Positions 45,891-54,474 are shown, counted from the first letter of the stretch. The stretch is 64,000 nt of DNA from CAINVV01 sp963663675 (GCA_963663675.1 OY760498.1:3782001-3846000); one strand, 5' to 3'. Made by a program: numbers and translations. The notes: generated from the letters alone by a model not told the origin.

Positions 45891-47237
45891 ATGAGAAACA
45901 CTGTCCACCAACCTAAAAATCTTCATTTGATTGTGCTAATGTGCTTTACATTAATCCTGACAACAGCAAAAGCTCAGGATAAATCTGCTTATAACAATAA
46001 CTGGCCGGAATGGAGGGGAGCTTTCAATACCGGAGCAGCCAATGGAGGAAATACTCCCGTAGAATTCAGCGAAACAAAAAATATCAAATGGAAAATTGGG
46101 ATTCCGGGTAAAGGGCACGCCACACCAATTATCTGGGGCAATCAGATCATTGTCCAGACAGCAGTAGCTACCGACAAAAAAGCAACCTCTGCTGATACAA
46201 CAAAAAAGGCAAGCCCGATGGCACCGACACAAACTGATTTTATTCATCAGTTCAAAGTAATTTCTGTGGATAAAAACAGCGGGAAGATAATCTGGCAAAC
46301 CATCGTAAAGGAGGTACTACCGGAAGAAAGAACCCATGAACTGGGAAGTTGGGCATCCAATTCTCCGGTGACTGATGGTGAAAATATCTTCGCCTTTTTT
46401 GGCTCACGCGGCCTTTTTTGTCTCGACATGAAGGGAAATGTGAAATGGGAACGCAATTTTGGCCAAATGGATATAGTTGCCAGCTTTGGAGAAGGCAGTT
46501 CTCCTGCTATTTTCAAAGACAAGATTTTCATCCAATGGGACCACCAGGGAAAATCTGTTCTGTATGCTTTGGATAAAAAAACCGGGAAAGATGCATGGTC
46601 CTCTCCCCGGGAGGAAATCACCTCATGGGCTACCCCGCTGATTGTCGAAGTTAACGGCAAGGCACAGGTAATTACAAGTGCCACCAACAAAGTGAGGAGT
46701 TACGATGCTGAAACCGGTCAGATTATCTGGGAATGTTCCGGAATGACCAAAAATGTAATTCCGGATCCTTTGTATGGCGGTGGAATCCTCTACCTGCTGA
46801 GCGGTTTCAGGGGCAATGCAGTCAAAGCTATCGATTTGGCCAAAGCCAGCGGAGACATTACCGGATCACCTGTTATACTTTGGGAATACAACCAGGATGC
46901 TCCTTATACCCCTAGCCCATTGCTGATGGATGGAAAACTCTATTTTCTGAAAGGTAACAACGGTATTCTGACTTGTCTTGATGCCAAAAACGGTAAAGTA
47001 ATTTATAGCAATCAGAAACTGGAAGGAATTTCGAATATTTTTTCCTCGCCAACCGGGAACAAGGACAAAATCTATATTGCAGCAACCGGCACTGTGGATG
47101 TTGTAAAAGCAGGTTCTGAATTTTCGATATTAGCCAAAAATGCATTGGATGATACCTTTCATGCCTCACCGGTTATAGTAGGTAACGACCTGTTTCTAAG
47201 GGGATTTAAGTATTTGTATTGTATATCGGAACAATAA
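45891..47237 (+). CDS. Secreted PQQ-like beta-propeller protein (2)
   Basis: A 448-residue exported protein. Signal peptide 1-28 (LHLIVLMCFTLILTTAKA). The mature part begins NWPEWRGAFNTGAANGGNTP and holds blades of the PQQ/BamB type: KVISVDKNSGKIIWQTIVKE, LFCLDMKGNVKWERNF, VRSYDAETGQIIWECSG and LTCLDAKNGKVIYSNQKL. A short Lys/Thr/Ala-rich loop (about 95-115) interrupts blade 1. It is a distant relative of the propeller gene at 33666. Its transcript diverges from the triple hydrolase gene. Enzyme or binding role is not resolved. Confidence 0.88.
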   Translation: MRNTVHQPKNLHLIVLMCFTLILTTAKAQDKSAYNNNWPEWRGAFNTGAANGGNTPVEFSETKNIKWKIGIPGKGHATPIIWGNQIIVQTAVATDKKATSADTTKKASPMAPTQTDFIHQFKVISVDKNSGKIIWQTIVKEVLPEERTHELGSWASNSPVTDGENIFAFFGSRGLFCLDMKGNVKWERNFGQMDIVASFGEGSSPAIFKDKIFIQWDHQGKSVLYALDKKTGKDAWSSPREEITSWATPLIVEVNGKAQVITSATNKVRSYDAETGQIIWECSGMTKNVIPDPLYGGGILYLLSGFRGNAVKAIDLAKASGDITGSPVILWEYNQDAPYTPSPLLMDGKLYFLKGNNGILTCLDAKNGKVIYSNQKLEGISNIFSSPTGNKDKIYIAATGTVDVVKAGSEFSILAKNALDDTFHASPVIVGNDLFLRGFKYLYCISEQ

Positions 47238-47270
47238 CTGGTTGACTAGCACACTAAGAATACTATTTTT

Positions 47271-47313
47271 CAGGGCCGAATTTAATTCTTAACTGAATTA
47301 CAATTTGGCCCTG
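47271..47313. terminator. Convergent-gene hairpin (bidirectional terminator)
   Basis: CAGGGCC (47271-47277) pairs with GGCCCTG (47307-47313). Inside it AATT-AATTC pairs with GAATT-AATT around a short loop. It lies between the convergent ends of the PQQ gene (47237) and the old yellow enzyme gene, and overlaps the last codons of the latter. It is likely to stop transcription from both sides. Confidence 0.55.
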
Positions 47314-48362
47314 GAATATTGAAGTGGCCAATTGATGTCCTCTCCAAGTTCTTTTGCCGCCTTTAGTGGGAAATAGGGTTCCCGGAGGGATTCCCGGGCA
47401 ATCAGGACAAGATCTGCCGCATCATTAGAAATTATGGCCTCAGCCTGGTCTGCCTTTGTAATCAATCCAACTGCGCCTGTAAGTATTCCTGCCTCCTTCC
47501 TGATACGTTCTGAAAAACCTACCTGGTAACCTGGTCCAACCGGAATTTTCGCACCAGGAATCAACCCGCCGGATGAGCAGTCTATCAGGTCGACTCCCGT
47601 TCCTTTTAAAATCGAGCACAATTTCACAGCTTCGTCAGGATTCCATCCTCCTTCAGCCCAGTCGGTGACCGAAATTCTCACAAATAACGGGAGGCTAGAC
47701 GACCAAACCTTTTGGACTGCTCCGACAACATCCAGCAATAACCGGATCCTGTTTTCAAAGCTCCCGCCATAATTGTCCGTTCTATGATTGGTTAACGGTG
47801 ACAAAAACTGATGCATCAGGTAACCATGAGCAGCATGTATTTCCAAAACTTTGAAGCCTGCCTGCAAGGCTCTCTCAGCGGCAGTTTTAAAATCAGAAAT
47901 TACCTTCAGTATGCCTTCTTCATCTAATGCAATAGGTATCTCATCCTCCGGATTGAATGCAAGTGCAGAAGGAGCCACTGTTCTCCACCCGTCTTGATTG
48001 AGTGGAATCTGCTGGCCTCCCTTCCAGGGCTCAGCACAGCCGGCTTTGCGCCCTGCATGCGCAATCTGGATTCCGGGAACACTTCCCTGCCGTTCAATAA
48101 ATTCTGTTATACTTTTAAGTTTCTCTATATGCTCAGGCTTATAAAGACCCAGGTCACCGGGAGATATCCTTCCTTCCGCACAAACTGCTGTTGCCTCCAG
48201 GATGATTAATCCTGCCCCTCCTGTTGCCCGGCTGCCATAATGAACTAAATGCCAGTTATCGGCAAAACCGTCAATGGCAGTATACTGACACATTGGAGAA
48301 ATAGTAATCCTGTTCTTAAGGACAATATCCTTTATCCTAAGGGGAGAAAATAATTGTGACAT
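47298..48362 (-). CDS. NADPH dehydrogenase of the old yellow enzyme family (YqjM-like)
   Basis: A 354-residue FMN oxidoreductase. The class III (YqjM-type) landmarks are SPMCQYTAIDGFADNWHLVH with the redox-tuning Cys, the substrate-binding His pair in IHAAHGYLMHQFLSP, and TDNYGGSFENRIRLLLDVV. The FMN phosphate end is DLVLIARESLREPYFPLKAA. Such enzymes reduce activated C=C bonds with NADPH; they are often linked to electrophile or oxidative stress. Cytoplasmic, monocistronic; no regulator is adjacent. The start ATG at 48362 fits the family N-terminus (MSQLFSPLRIKDIVLKNRI). Confidence 0.93.
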   Translation of the reverse strand: MSQLFSPLRIKDIVLKNRITISPMCQYTAIDGFADNWHLVHYGSRATGGAGLIILEATAVCAEGRISPGDLGLYKPEHIEKLKSITEFIERQGSVPGIQIAHAGRKAGCAEPWKGGQQIPLNQDGWRTVAPSALAFNPEDEIPIALDEEGILKVISDFKTAAERALQAGFKVLEIHAAHGYLMHQFLSPLTNHRTDNYGGSFENRIRLLLDVVGAVQKVWSSSLPLFVRISVTDWAEGGWNPDEAVKLCSILKGTGVDLIDCSSGGLIPGAKIPVGPGYQVGFSERIRKEAGILTGAVGLITKADQAEAIISNDAADLVLIARESLREPYFPLKAAKELGEDINWPLQYSRAKL

Positions 48363-48599
48363 AATTCTAATTGTTCTGATAAATGACGGAATAAAAATAT
48401 TCTATTTTTTAGGATATTCGAAACCGGCAACCAGGATTGTAGTAAATAAACTGATTCATTTTGAAGTCAAATGAGTAAATTACGACGTTAAACAGGAAAA
48501 AAGGTACGTTAAAAAACTTTGCGGACAATGAAAAGGCTTCTGACCTACCTTTATCTCAGGTATCGATAAATTATTTAGAACCTCCCAAAATTTTTGTTG

Positions 48600-48695
48600 G
48601 GGCCGGTGGTAAGATAATCTTAGTCAAGCATCTTTTCAGTAAGGGAGGGAAGGTGTTTACTCTGATGGTTCAACCTGCCGGCCCTAAATTTTTTA
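48600..48695 (+). ncRNA. Candidate structured RNA (low confidence)
   Basis: GGGCCGG (48600-48606) is complementary to CCGGCCC (48678-48684); an inner GGT/ACC pairing continues the stem. The 3' arm is followed at once by TAAATTTTTTAT, terminator-like. There is no reading frame in this region. The unit, about 95 bases, lies between the old yellow enzyme gene and the tRNA-Val terminator. It could be a small RNA on the plus strand, a large terminator, or chance. Confidence 0.28.
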
Positions 48696-48700
48696 TCATA

Positions 48701-48743
48701 AATAAAGAAACCGTCTCAAGTTAATTGAGACGGTTTCTTTATT
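48701..48743 (-). terminator. 19-bp hairpin directly behind tRNA-Val
   Basis: AATAAAGAAACCGTCTCAA (48701-48719) and 48725-48743 are perfect reverse complements with a 5-base loop. It begins one base past the tRNA 3' end on the minus strand and should end the tRNA transcript. The A/T-rich outer stem gives the T tract for the minus strand. Confidence 0.8.
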
Positions 48744-48744
48744 G

Positions 48745-48819
48745 TGGGTTGTACTGGAATCGAACCAGTGACCCCTACCCTGTCAAGGTAATGCTCTAAA
48801 CCAACTGAGCTAACAACCC
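48745..48819 (-). tRNA. tRNA-Val (anticodon GAC)
   Basis: A 75-base cloverleaf on the minus strand. The acceptor arm GGGTTGT pairs with ACAACCC, the discriminator is A, the D arm is GCTC/GAGC, the anticodon arm is TTACC/GGTAG with loop TTGACAG, and the T arm is ACTGG-TTCGATT-CCAGT. The anticodon GAC reads GUC and GUU valine codons. CCA is not encoded. A short variable loop is present. A strong hairpin ends the transcript one base downstream. Confidence 0.96.
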
Positions 48820-48851
48820 GGTTTCGTCTGGCAAAAATACATTTTTTTTTG

Positions 48852-48887
48852 AAAAAATCCCTCCTGACTTTTCAGGAAGGACTTTTT
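48852..48887 (-). terminator. Intrinsic terminator of the purine permease gene
   Basis: TCC-TCCTGA (48858-48867) pairs with TCAGGA-GGA (48872-48881) around CTTT, with A/T outer pairs. On the minus strand the stem is followed by a run of T. It lies 11 bases past the stop of the NCS2 permease gene and before tRNA-Val. Confidence 0.65.
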
Positions 48888-48897
48888 CGAAAATATA

Positions 48898-50268
48898 TTA
48901 TTCATTCAGGAATATATACCTAACAACTACCAGGACAAACAGGAGATACATCATCCAATGCACTTGTTTTGCTTTTCCCGATGCAACTTTGAGTATGGTA
49001 TAGAAGAAAATACCGCCTGCAATACCGTTGGCAATGCTATAGGTGAACGGCATAAGAACGAAAGTTATAAAAGCGGGAAAACCTTCAGTGAAATCATGGA
49101 AATCGATATCAAGGACTGAGGAAGCCATGAGTACACCCACAATAATCAACGCGGGTGCAGTTGCAGCGCTTGGGATCATTGTTGCCAGCGGTGCAATGAG
49201 CAAAGCCAGCAGGAACAATACCCCTGTAGTGATTGCTGTCAATCCGGTGCGACCTCCTTCACCAATACCGGCTGCACTTTCAACATAGGCGGTTACAGTA
49301 GAAGTTCCCATAAGTGCGCCAAATGAAACGCCCACAGCGTCAACAAGCATGGCTTTGCCAATTTTGGGAGAATTTCCATCCTTGTCAATCAATCCTGCTT
49401 TATTGGCAGTACCGACAAGTGTTCCAAAGGTATCAAACAGTTCGACAAACGTAAAAGTGAATACCACCGTCCAGATGCCCATGTTCAGGGCCCCTTTGAT
49501 ATCCAGTTCTCCGATCGCGAGGTTATGGATGTCCGGCAGAGAGAAAAAAGCAAAGTGTTCAGGTACCATAGTCACTCCCATTGGAATTCCGATCAGCGTG
49601 GTGATGACAATACCGATCAAGAGTGAGCCCTTGATATTTCTCGCCATCAAAACTGCGGTAATTGTCAGTCCAATAAGGCACAAAAGCATCGCATGATTGT
49701 GGAAATTACCCAGTCCGATATTCCATTCAAAAAATTTCAGTGTAGCCATTCCTCCTGATTTTGCAACTGCCTCAACAGTTGGTGGAATCAGGTTTGTACC
49801 AACGACCATGATTTCAGAAAGTTTTAATCCGATAATGGTGATGAAAAGTCCAATCCCCACAGTAATGGCTCGTTTGAGTGAATTAGGGACAGCAACTACC
49901 AATATCTGGCGAATCTTGGTAATGGTCAGGATAATAAAAATGACCCCTGAAATAAACACTGCTCCCAGGGCTACACGCCAGGGCATTCCGACACCTGCAA
50001 GTGCCACCGTGGCAAATAATGCATTTAGTCCCATTCCAGGAGCAAGCGCAATTGGAAAATTTGCCACCAGGCCCATCGCAATCGTAACAAATCCCGCTGA
50101 AATGGCTGTAGCGAAGAAAACCGCATTCTTATCCATCCCCGTAGAGGACAGGATATTCGGGTTCAGAAAGAGAATATAGGCCATTGTCATGAAAGTGGTG
50201 ACACCCGCAATGATCTCGGTCTTTACATTCGTCTTGTTCTCAGTTAATTTGAATAGCTTTTCAATCAT
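48898..50268 (-). CDS. NCS2 (AzgA-type) purine permease
   Basis: A 456-residue inner-membrane transporter of the NCS2/AzgA-GhxP subgroup with 12-14 helices. Landmarks: FKLTENKTNVKTEIIAGVTT at the N-terminus, MTMAYILFLNPNILSSTGMD, FPIALAPGMGLNALFA, and the conserved TFTFVELFDTFGTLVGTANK and GTSTVTAYVESAAGIGEGGR near the substrate site. The group carries out proton-coupled uptake of guanine, hypoxanthine or adenine. The upstream gene, 16 bases away, encodes a Tsx-like outer-membrane channel. Together they make a complete two-membrane purine/nucleoside uptake route. Confidence 0.94.
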   Translation of the reverse strand: MIEKLFKLTENKTNVKTEIIAGVTTFMTMAYILFLNPNILSSTGMDKNAVFFATAISAGFVTIAMGLVANFPIALAPGMGLNALFATVALAGVGMPWRVALGAVFISGVIFIILTITKIRQILVVAVPNSLKRAITVGIGLFITIIGLKLSEIMVVGTNLIPPTVEAVAKSGGMATLKFFEWNIGLGNFHNHAMLLCLIGLTITAVLMARNIKGSLLIGIVITTLIGIPMGVTMVPEHFAFFSLPDIHNLAIGELDIKGALNMGIWTVVFTFTFVELFDTFGTLVGTANKAGLIDKDGNSPKIGKAMLVDAVGVSFGALMGTSTVTAYVESAAGIGEGGRTGLTAITTGVLFLLALLIAPLATMIPSAATAPALIIVGVLMASSVLDIDFHDFTEGFPAFITFVLMPFTYSIANGIAGGIFFYTILKVASGKAKQVHWMMYLLFVLVVVRYIFLNE

Positions 50269-50284
50269 CTCGTTTAAATATTAA

Positions 50285-50980
50285 TTAGAATGTCCATTTA
50301 ACGGCAGCCGTGGGACATGCTTTGAATCCTTTGTGAAGAGCAAAATTTGAAGCGATTTCAGTCTCGTTACCAAAGGCAAAATTCTTTGAAACGTTGTACC
50401 ACACCTGAGGTTCGCTCAGAAATACGTAGCTGGTTTTGGTTCCCAGTGGAGCATTGACAAAAAAATCATTGTCTTCTTTCCAGAAATCAGCAAATCCGGT
50501 AAACGTAACTTTTCCCTTGAATAACTGCACAGTCCAGACTTGTGTAAGCTGAAAAGATGAGCTGTTTTTCCCCTTTATTGTTTTGAACATTGCCTCAGTG
50601 GTGTATATCCAGGAGTAATCTTTTGCATGCCAGGTATAGTTTCCCCCGAACAACCAGGCATTATTGATACCATAGGATTTTGCGTCTTCGCTGCGACCTA
50701 AACCTCCATTAAATTCTGCGTGAATCTCAAATGGACTCTTCCAGAACTTAATTCCGCGAGAAATCTCAAAATATGCCAGGCTAACACCGTCAACGCCATT
50801 GACATTGTAATCCATGTCAATAAAGAAAAAAGTACTTCCCCATTTGTCGGGTTTAAACATCTCAACAGTGGAAGTCAGATAGCCACGATCTTTACCCATG
50901 TCATAGTGCAACTGAACATTTTGTGCTTTAATTGCTGTGGCAGATGCCAAAATCAGTAATAGAAAAAGAAATTTCTTCAT
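50285..50980 (-). CDS. Tsx-like outer-membrane channel (DUF5020)
   Basis: A 231-residue outer-membrane beta-barrel. Signal peptide 1-19 (FLFLLLILASATAIKA). Alternating beta strands fill the rest (LHYDMGKDRGYLTSTVEMFK, WGSTFFFIDMDYNVNG, FEISRGIKFWKSPFEIHAEF) and the chain ends with an aromatic residue (AAVKWTF), as usual for barrel insertion. The pattern matches DUF5020/Tsx-like nucleoside channels. It is the first gene of a pair with the NCS2 permease, which supports a role in nucleoside or base entry through the outer membrane. Confidence 0.88.
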   Translation of the reverse strand: MKKFLFLLLILASATAIKAQNVQLHYDMGKDRGYLTSTVEMFKPDKWGSTFFFIDMDYNVNGVDGVSLAYFEISRGIKFWKSPFEIHAEFNGGLGRSEDAKSYGINNAWLFGGNYTWHAKDYSWIYTTEAMFKTIKGKNSSSFQLTQVWTVQLFKGKVTFTGFADFWKEDNDFFVNAPLGTKTSYVFLSEPQVWYNVSKNFAFGNETEIASNFALHKGFKACPTAAVKWTF

Positions 50981-51015
50981 TCGGTTATGTAATTAAATTG
51001 AAAAAAATATGTACC

Positions 51016-51023
51016 CAAAAATA
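51016..51023 (-). promoter_or_regulatory. Candidate -7 box (TATTTTTG) for the purine uptake pair
   Basis: On the minus strand the plus-strand bases 51016-51023 read TATTTTTG, which fits TAnnTTTG, 36 bases before the Tsx-like start. No -33 match at the usual distance. Confidence 0.35.
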
Positions 51024-51125
51024 AGCATAAAATTCTAAGTACATAAATTATTAAATCACTGATTTTGTGATACTTAATAATTCATATGTTAAAATATACT
51101 AATTTTGGCAGAAGATACTTATTCC

Positions 51126-51791
51126 TCATTCCGGACCGTTTTCATCAATAGAGCGGTTTAAGAAACGGTTCATCGGATAGATGATTTTGAAGTATCTGAT
51201 ACACTGCTCAGGGAAATTCGATGAAAGCACCTCTTCCTCACTTAAATTATGGCCAAAACCAAAAGACCGGTTCTTTATTAAGTCCACATATTCCCAATCT
51301 TTCGGATATCCCTTTGGAGCAGTTTTCAACGCATCAGAATAGTGTACATTAAAGGTTGATTTTATTGGTTCTCCTGAAAGCAAAGCTTGATACTCTTCCG
51401 GATGGTAGTAAATTTCCTGCCGGATAGCCTGCAAATATTCAGGCGAAGGCATATAGTTCCCTCCCGCAATAAAACATTCACCGGGCTGCAAATGCAGGTA
51501 ATATCCTGCAAAACCCGCTTTTCGACCACCCCGTGTAATGTAACTTCCATAATTGGTCTTAAAAGGTCGCTTGTCATTGGTAAAACGGACATCTCTAAAA
51601 ATGCGGAACATGCAGTCTTTTGGCTGAAGCTTAGGTACCTCGGCATCAAATTTTCTGATTTCATCAATCAGCCAACCTGTCAAAGCTAAAAAGTCCTTAC
51701 GCGTTTTTTCGTATCTGTCCCTGTTTGCATCAAACCAGTCTCTCTGATTGTTGACCTCAAGTTCTCTCAGAAATTGAAGAATTTCAACCAT
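51126..51791 (-). CDS. DUF2461-family protein
   Basis: A 221-residue cytoplasmic protein of DUF2461 (PF09365). Landmarks: the N-terminal NNQRDWFDANRDRYEKTRKD, the central MFRIFRDVRFTNDKRPFKTN, GYYLHLQPGECFIAGGNYMP, and the final FGFGHNLSEEEVLSSNFPEQ. The length is normal for the family. The biochemical role is unknown. It probably forms its own transcript: a TAnnTTTG box lies on the minus strand at bases 51816-51823, 25 bases upstream of the start. Confidence 0.92.
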   Translation of the reverse strand: MVEILQFLRELEVNNQRDWFDANRDRYEKTRKDFLALTGWLIDEIRKFDAEVPKLQPKDCMFRIFRDVRFTNDKRPFKTNYGSYITRGGRKAGFAGYYLHLQPGECFIAGGNYMPSPEYLQAIRQEIYYHPEEYQALLSGEPIKSTFNVHYSDALKTAPKGYPKDWEYVDLIKNRSFGFGHNLSEEEVLSSNFPEQCIRYFKIIYPMNRFLNRSIDENGPE

Positions 51792-51815
51792 GTGTCTAAA
51801 TGATTAAGTGTTTTT

Positions 51816-51823
51816 CAAAAATA
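51816..51823 (-). promoter_or_regulatory. Candidate -7 box (TATTTTTG) for the DUF2461 gene
   Basis: The reverse complement of these bases is TATTTTTG, 25 bases before the ATG at 51791. It is a single-box match without a clear -33 element. Confidence 0.35.
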
Positions 51824-52070
51824 ACTAAAACAGAGAACCATTCTTGAAATGGAAAGCTATTTTTGCTATTGGAATTAAATGTACAGGAATAATTTTCCGG
51901 CTGATTCACAAAATTCAATGACTTTTAAGTTCCTAATTAAACTCCTAACAAAAGCCACTAAAGAAGTTGAAAATAAAGGGAAGGGTGCCCCTGCTGAATC
52001 AGGTCAATAGTTGCTTCATTTAAAAAATAATATGAGTGAAACGAACAAGAACTAAAGATCACAAAAGGAT

Positions 52071-52751
52071 ATGAAAAAAAGTGTCATCATCGTTGCCGGA
52101 GGAAGCGGCACCCGAATGGGCAGTGAACTTCCAAAACAATTTATCCTGTTGGAAAATTTACCGGTGCTGATGTGGACTATATTGGCATTTATTAATTATG
52201 AACCGTCCATCCCGATCATCGTCGTTTTGCCGGAATCACAAGTAAAATACTGGATGGATTTGTGCTTACTTCATAATTTCAATCACCCGCACCTGGTTGT
52301 AAAGGGGGGGAAATCCCGTTTCCACTCTGTAAAAAATGGGCTCGATGCACTGGGCGAAACCGACTTGGTCGCTGTTCATGATGGCGTCCGGCCCCTGGTT
52401 TCTATGGACACAATAAATAATTGCTTCGTACAGGCAGCCAGAACAGGATCCGCAATTCCAGTTCTGCCACTGGACGAGACTCTGAGAAAAGGAAATATGG
52501 AACTCTCCCAAACGGTCGACAGGTCAATTTATTTTACTGTCCAGACACCACAGGTATTCCGGACACCCATAATTAAGCAGGCATACGAACAAGATTGGAA
52601 TCCGGAATTTACAGATGATGCTTCCGTAGTTGAAAATAAGGGGGTCCGGGTGATAATGGTACCCGGAAATCCCGAAAACATAAAAATAACCAGGCCCGGC
52701 GATCTCTTGGTAGCAAGAGCATACCTTAAAAAAAAGGAAGACATCTTGTGA
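52071..52751 (+). CDS. ispD: 2-C-methyl-D-erythritol 4-phosphate cytidylyltransferase
   Basis: A 226-residue enzyme of the non-mevalonate isoprenoid pathway; it joins CTP and MEP to give CDP-ME. The nucleotide-binding loop is VIIVAGGSGTRMGSELPKQF (residues 5-24) with the invariant Arg and Lys, followed by AVHDGVRPLVS (about 103-113) and IPVLPLDETLRKG (about 130-142). C-terminal VENKGVRVIMVPGNPENIKI and TRPGDLLVARAYL are standard. It has the full family length. It stands alone on the plus strand with an A-rich leader. Confidence 0.95.
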   Translation: MKKSVIIVAGGSGTRMGSELPKQFILLENLPVLMWTILAFINYEPSIPIIVVLPESQVKYWMDLCLLHNFNHPHLVVKGGKSRFHSVKNGLDALGETDLVAVHDGVRPLVSMDTINNCFVQAARTGSAIPVLPLDETLRKGNMELSQTVDRSIYFTVQTPQVFRTPIIKQAYEQDWNPEFTDDASVVENKGVRVIMVPGNPENIKITRPGDLLVARAYLKKKEDIL

Positions 52752-52820
52752 TGCCTTCCTGGTAACTCCGTGAAGTGAAAATATATAATCAGCTTCCCGA
52801 TAATTATAAAGGGAAACCTG

Positions 52821-53279
52821 TTAGCTGAATAATCCCGGATAATAAGAGGCAATGAGGTTCAGGTGTTCTTTCGTATTGGTCACACCACTGATCAATACTC
52901 TCTGGTTGAAAAATTCCTGTTTGTTCATCTTTTCTGATGCATTGCCAAAACCATTTGCCACGACTGCCCTATCAAGTTTCTTAATGCCAAAAGAAGTACC
53001 ATTGCATTCATACTGAACCGGAAGCTGATCGTTCAGAACATAATATTTCCTGCACTTTTTTTGCTTATCCATTACCACTACTACTTTCATATCAGTATTT
53101 TCATAGGAAATAAGATATTTATCCAGTTCATTGTTGTTTAGCATCATGTGATCGTCTAACAGCTCGATGGTATAATTTCCAAAAGCTGAATTGGATTCTC
53201 CTTTTGCAACAATGGTTCTTGCGGTTGAAGCAAAACTTAAGGTAAGTACTAATACAGTTGTTAAAATGAGCGTTTTCAT
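52821..53279 (-). CDS. Small exported protein of unknown function
   Basis: A 152-residue protein with a clear signal peptide (MKTLILTTVLVLTLSFASTA, cleaved about residue 20). The mature part is a mix of short beta strands and has one pair of Cys residues (KKCRKYYVLN and YECNGTSFG) that might form a disulfide. The C-terminus reads VTNTKEHLNLIASYYPGLFS. No family was recognised. It is divergent from the Tat-exported TIM-barrel gene at 53587 and overlaps none of its neighbours. Confidence 0.78.
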   Translation of the reverse strand: MKTLILTTVLVLTLSFASTARTIVAKGESNSAFGNYTIELLDDHMMLNNNELDKYLISYENTDMKVVVVMDKQKKCRKYYVLNDQLPVQYECNGTSFGIKKLDRAVVANGFGNASEKMNKQEFFNQRVLISGVTNTKEHLNLIASYYPGLFS

Positions 53280-53586
53280 GTTTATTAATTTTTTAGTTGT
53301 TTTATAAAATAGTCTGATTAAATCCGAAACTCACTCATAAGACGCTACAATTTTTTATTCGTTACAGGAATTTTGAAGCATGAAAAAACCGGATTTGAAA
53401 ATATTTTTTGTATTTAACAGTATATCTGCATTTTGCAAATTTTTGATGGAAATAAATGGTCTCCATATTTAACTTTTCATTATAAAATTTTAATTTTTCT
53501 TAACTGATTATTTATTCATTAAATTTGTAAAAACAGCGCTTGGATTACTAAAAAACCAAATAAACATTAAACTCATTACTAAAAAA
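53280..53586. other. 307-base divergent intergenic region
   Basis: Very AT-rich. It must hold promoters for the small exported protein (minus) and the Tat TIM-barrel protein (plus). A TAAATTTG box at 53520-53527 fits the -7 consensus for the plus-strand gene. No other structure was found. Confidence 0.5.
53520..53527 (+). promoter_or_regulatory. Candidate -7 box (TAAATTTG)
   Basis: Fits TAnnTTTG 60 bases before the ATG at 53587. A T-rich stretch about 20 bases upstream could serve as a poor -33 element. Confidence 0.35.
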
Positions 53587-54474
53587 ATGGAAAAAAAATT
53601 GGAAGCCGGACGAAGAGATTTTTTAAAGAATCTAAGTTTAATAACCGGAGCAATGATGTTGCCAACCGGTCAGCTTGTTTATGGAAAAATTAAAAAGCCG
53701 GAAATGAAACTTGGTTTTGTCACCTACCTGTGGGGTAAAGACTGGGATCAGGATACCCTGATCAGGAACCTGACACAATCGGGAATCCATGGCGTTGAAC
53801 TCCGGGTTGAGCATGCTCATAAAGTAAGTCCTCTTTTGACAAAAGAAGAGCGTCTCCTGGTGAAAAAGAAATTTCAGGATAGTCCGGTAGCAATCGTTGG
53901 AATGGGAACCAATCAGCAATACGATTATGTTGAGCCGGAGAAACTTACCAAATCGATAGAAGAGACCAAACAATTCATGATTCTAAGCCAAGAGATCGGC
54001 GGCTCAGGGGTTAAGGTGAAACCTAACGGATTCAGAAAAGGGATTCCTCACGAAAAGACCATTGAACAGATAGGAAAAGCATTGAATGAACTGGCTATTT
54101 TTGGTGCCAATTTAGGTCAGCAGTTAAGGCTGGAAGTCCATGGCGAAGAAACACAGGAATTGTACAATATCAAGGCAATCATGGACGTAGCAACACATCC
54201 CAATGCAACAGTTTGCTGGAATTGTAATTCCCAGGACCTGAATGGCGGCGGACTGGAATCAAATTTTAATATGGTAAAAGCCAGGTTTGGAGATATCTGC
54301 CACGTAAGGGAGTTGAATGATCCGACTTACCCTTACCAGGATTTGATGAATCTGTTTGTGAAGAACAAATACAAAGGATGGGTCCTTCTCGAATGTCGTA
54401 CCAATCCTGAAGATAAAGTGAATGCCCTGATCGGGCAAAGAGAAATCTTTGAAAAGATGATCGGAAGAAAATAA
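53587..54474 (+). CDS. Tat-exported sugar isomerase/epimerase-like TIM barrel
   Basis: A 295-residue protein of the xylose-isomerase-like TIM-barrel (AP_endonuc_2, PF01261) group. The N-terminal EAGRRDFLKNLSLITGAMML is a twin-arginine signal, so the folded enzyme is exported. The barrel shows MKLGFVTYLWGKDWDQDTL, SGIHGVELRVEHAHKVSP, and metal-ligand-type residues in LRLEVHGEETQ, VCWNCNSQDLNGGG, CHVRELND and WVLLECRTN. Exported members often work in sugar keto-isomer processing or have unknown roles. It stands apart from the carbohydrate operons; the next gene begins 121 bases downstream. Confidence 0.87.
   Translation: MEKKLEAGRRDFLKNLSLITGAMMLPTGQLVYGKIKKPEMKLGFVTYLWGKDWDQDTLIRNLTQSGIHGVELRVEHAHKVSPLLTKEERLLVKKKFQDSPVAIVGMGTNQQYDYVEPEKLTKSIEETKQFMILSQEIGGSGVKVKPNGFRKGIPHEKTIEQIGKALNELAIFGANLGQQLRLEVHGEETQELYNIKAIMDVATHPNATVCWNCNSQDLNGGGLESNFNMVKARFGDICHVRELNDPTYPYQDLMNLFVKNKYKGWVLLECRTNPEDKVNALIGQREIFEKMIGRK

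Noticed and set aside
48600..48684. Possible second tRNA next to tRNA-Val
   Set aside because: The 7-bp outer stem and a GGTTCAACC string suggest a tRNA, but the T and anticodon arms do not pair at the needed positions and the discriminator would be T.
49697..50179. 160-codon plus-strand frame over the purine permease gene
   Set aside because: Antisense shadow of a clear NCS2 transporter with many conserved motifs.
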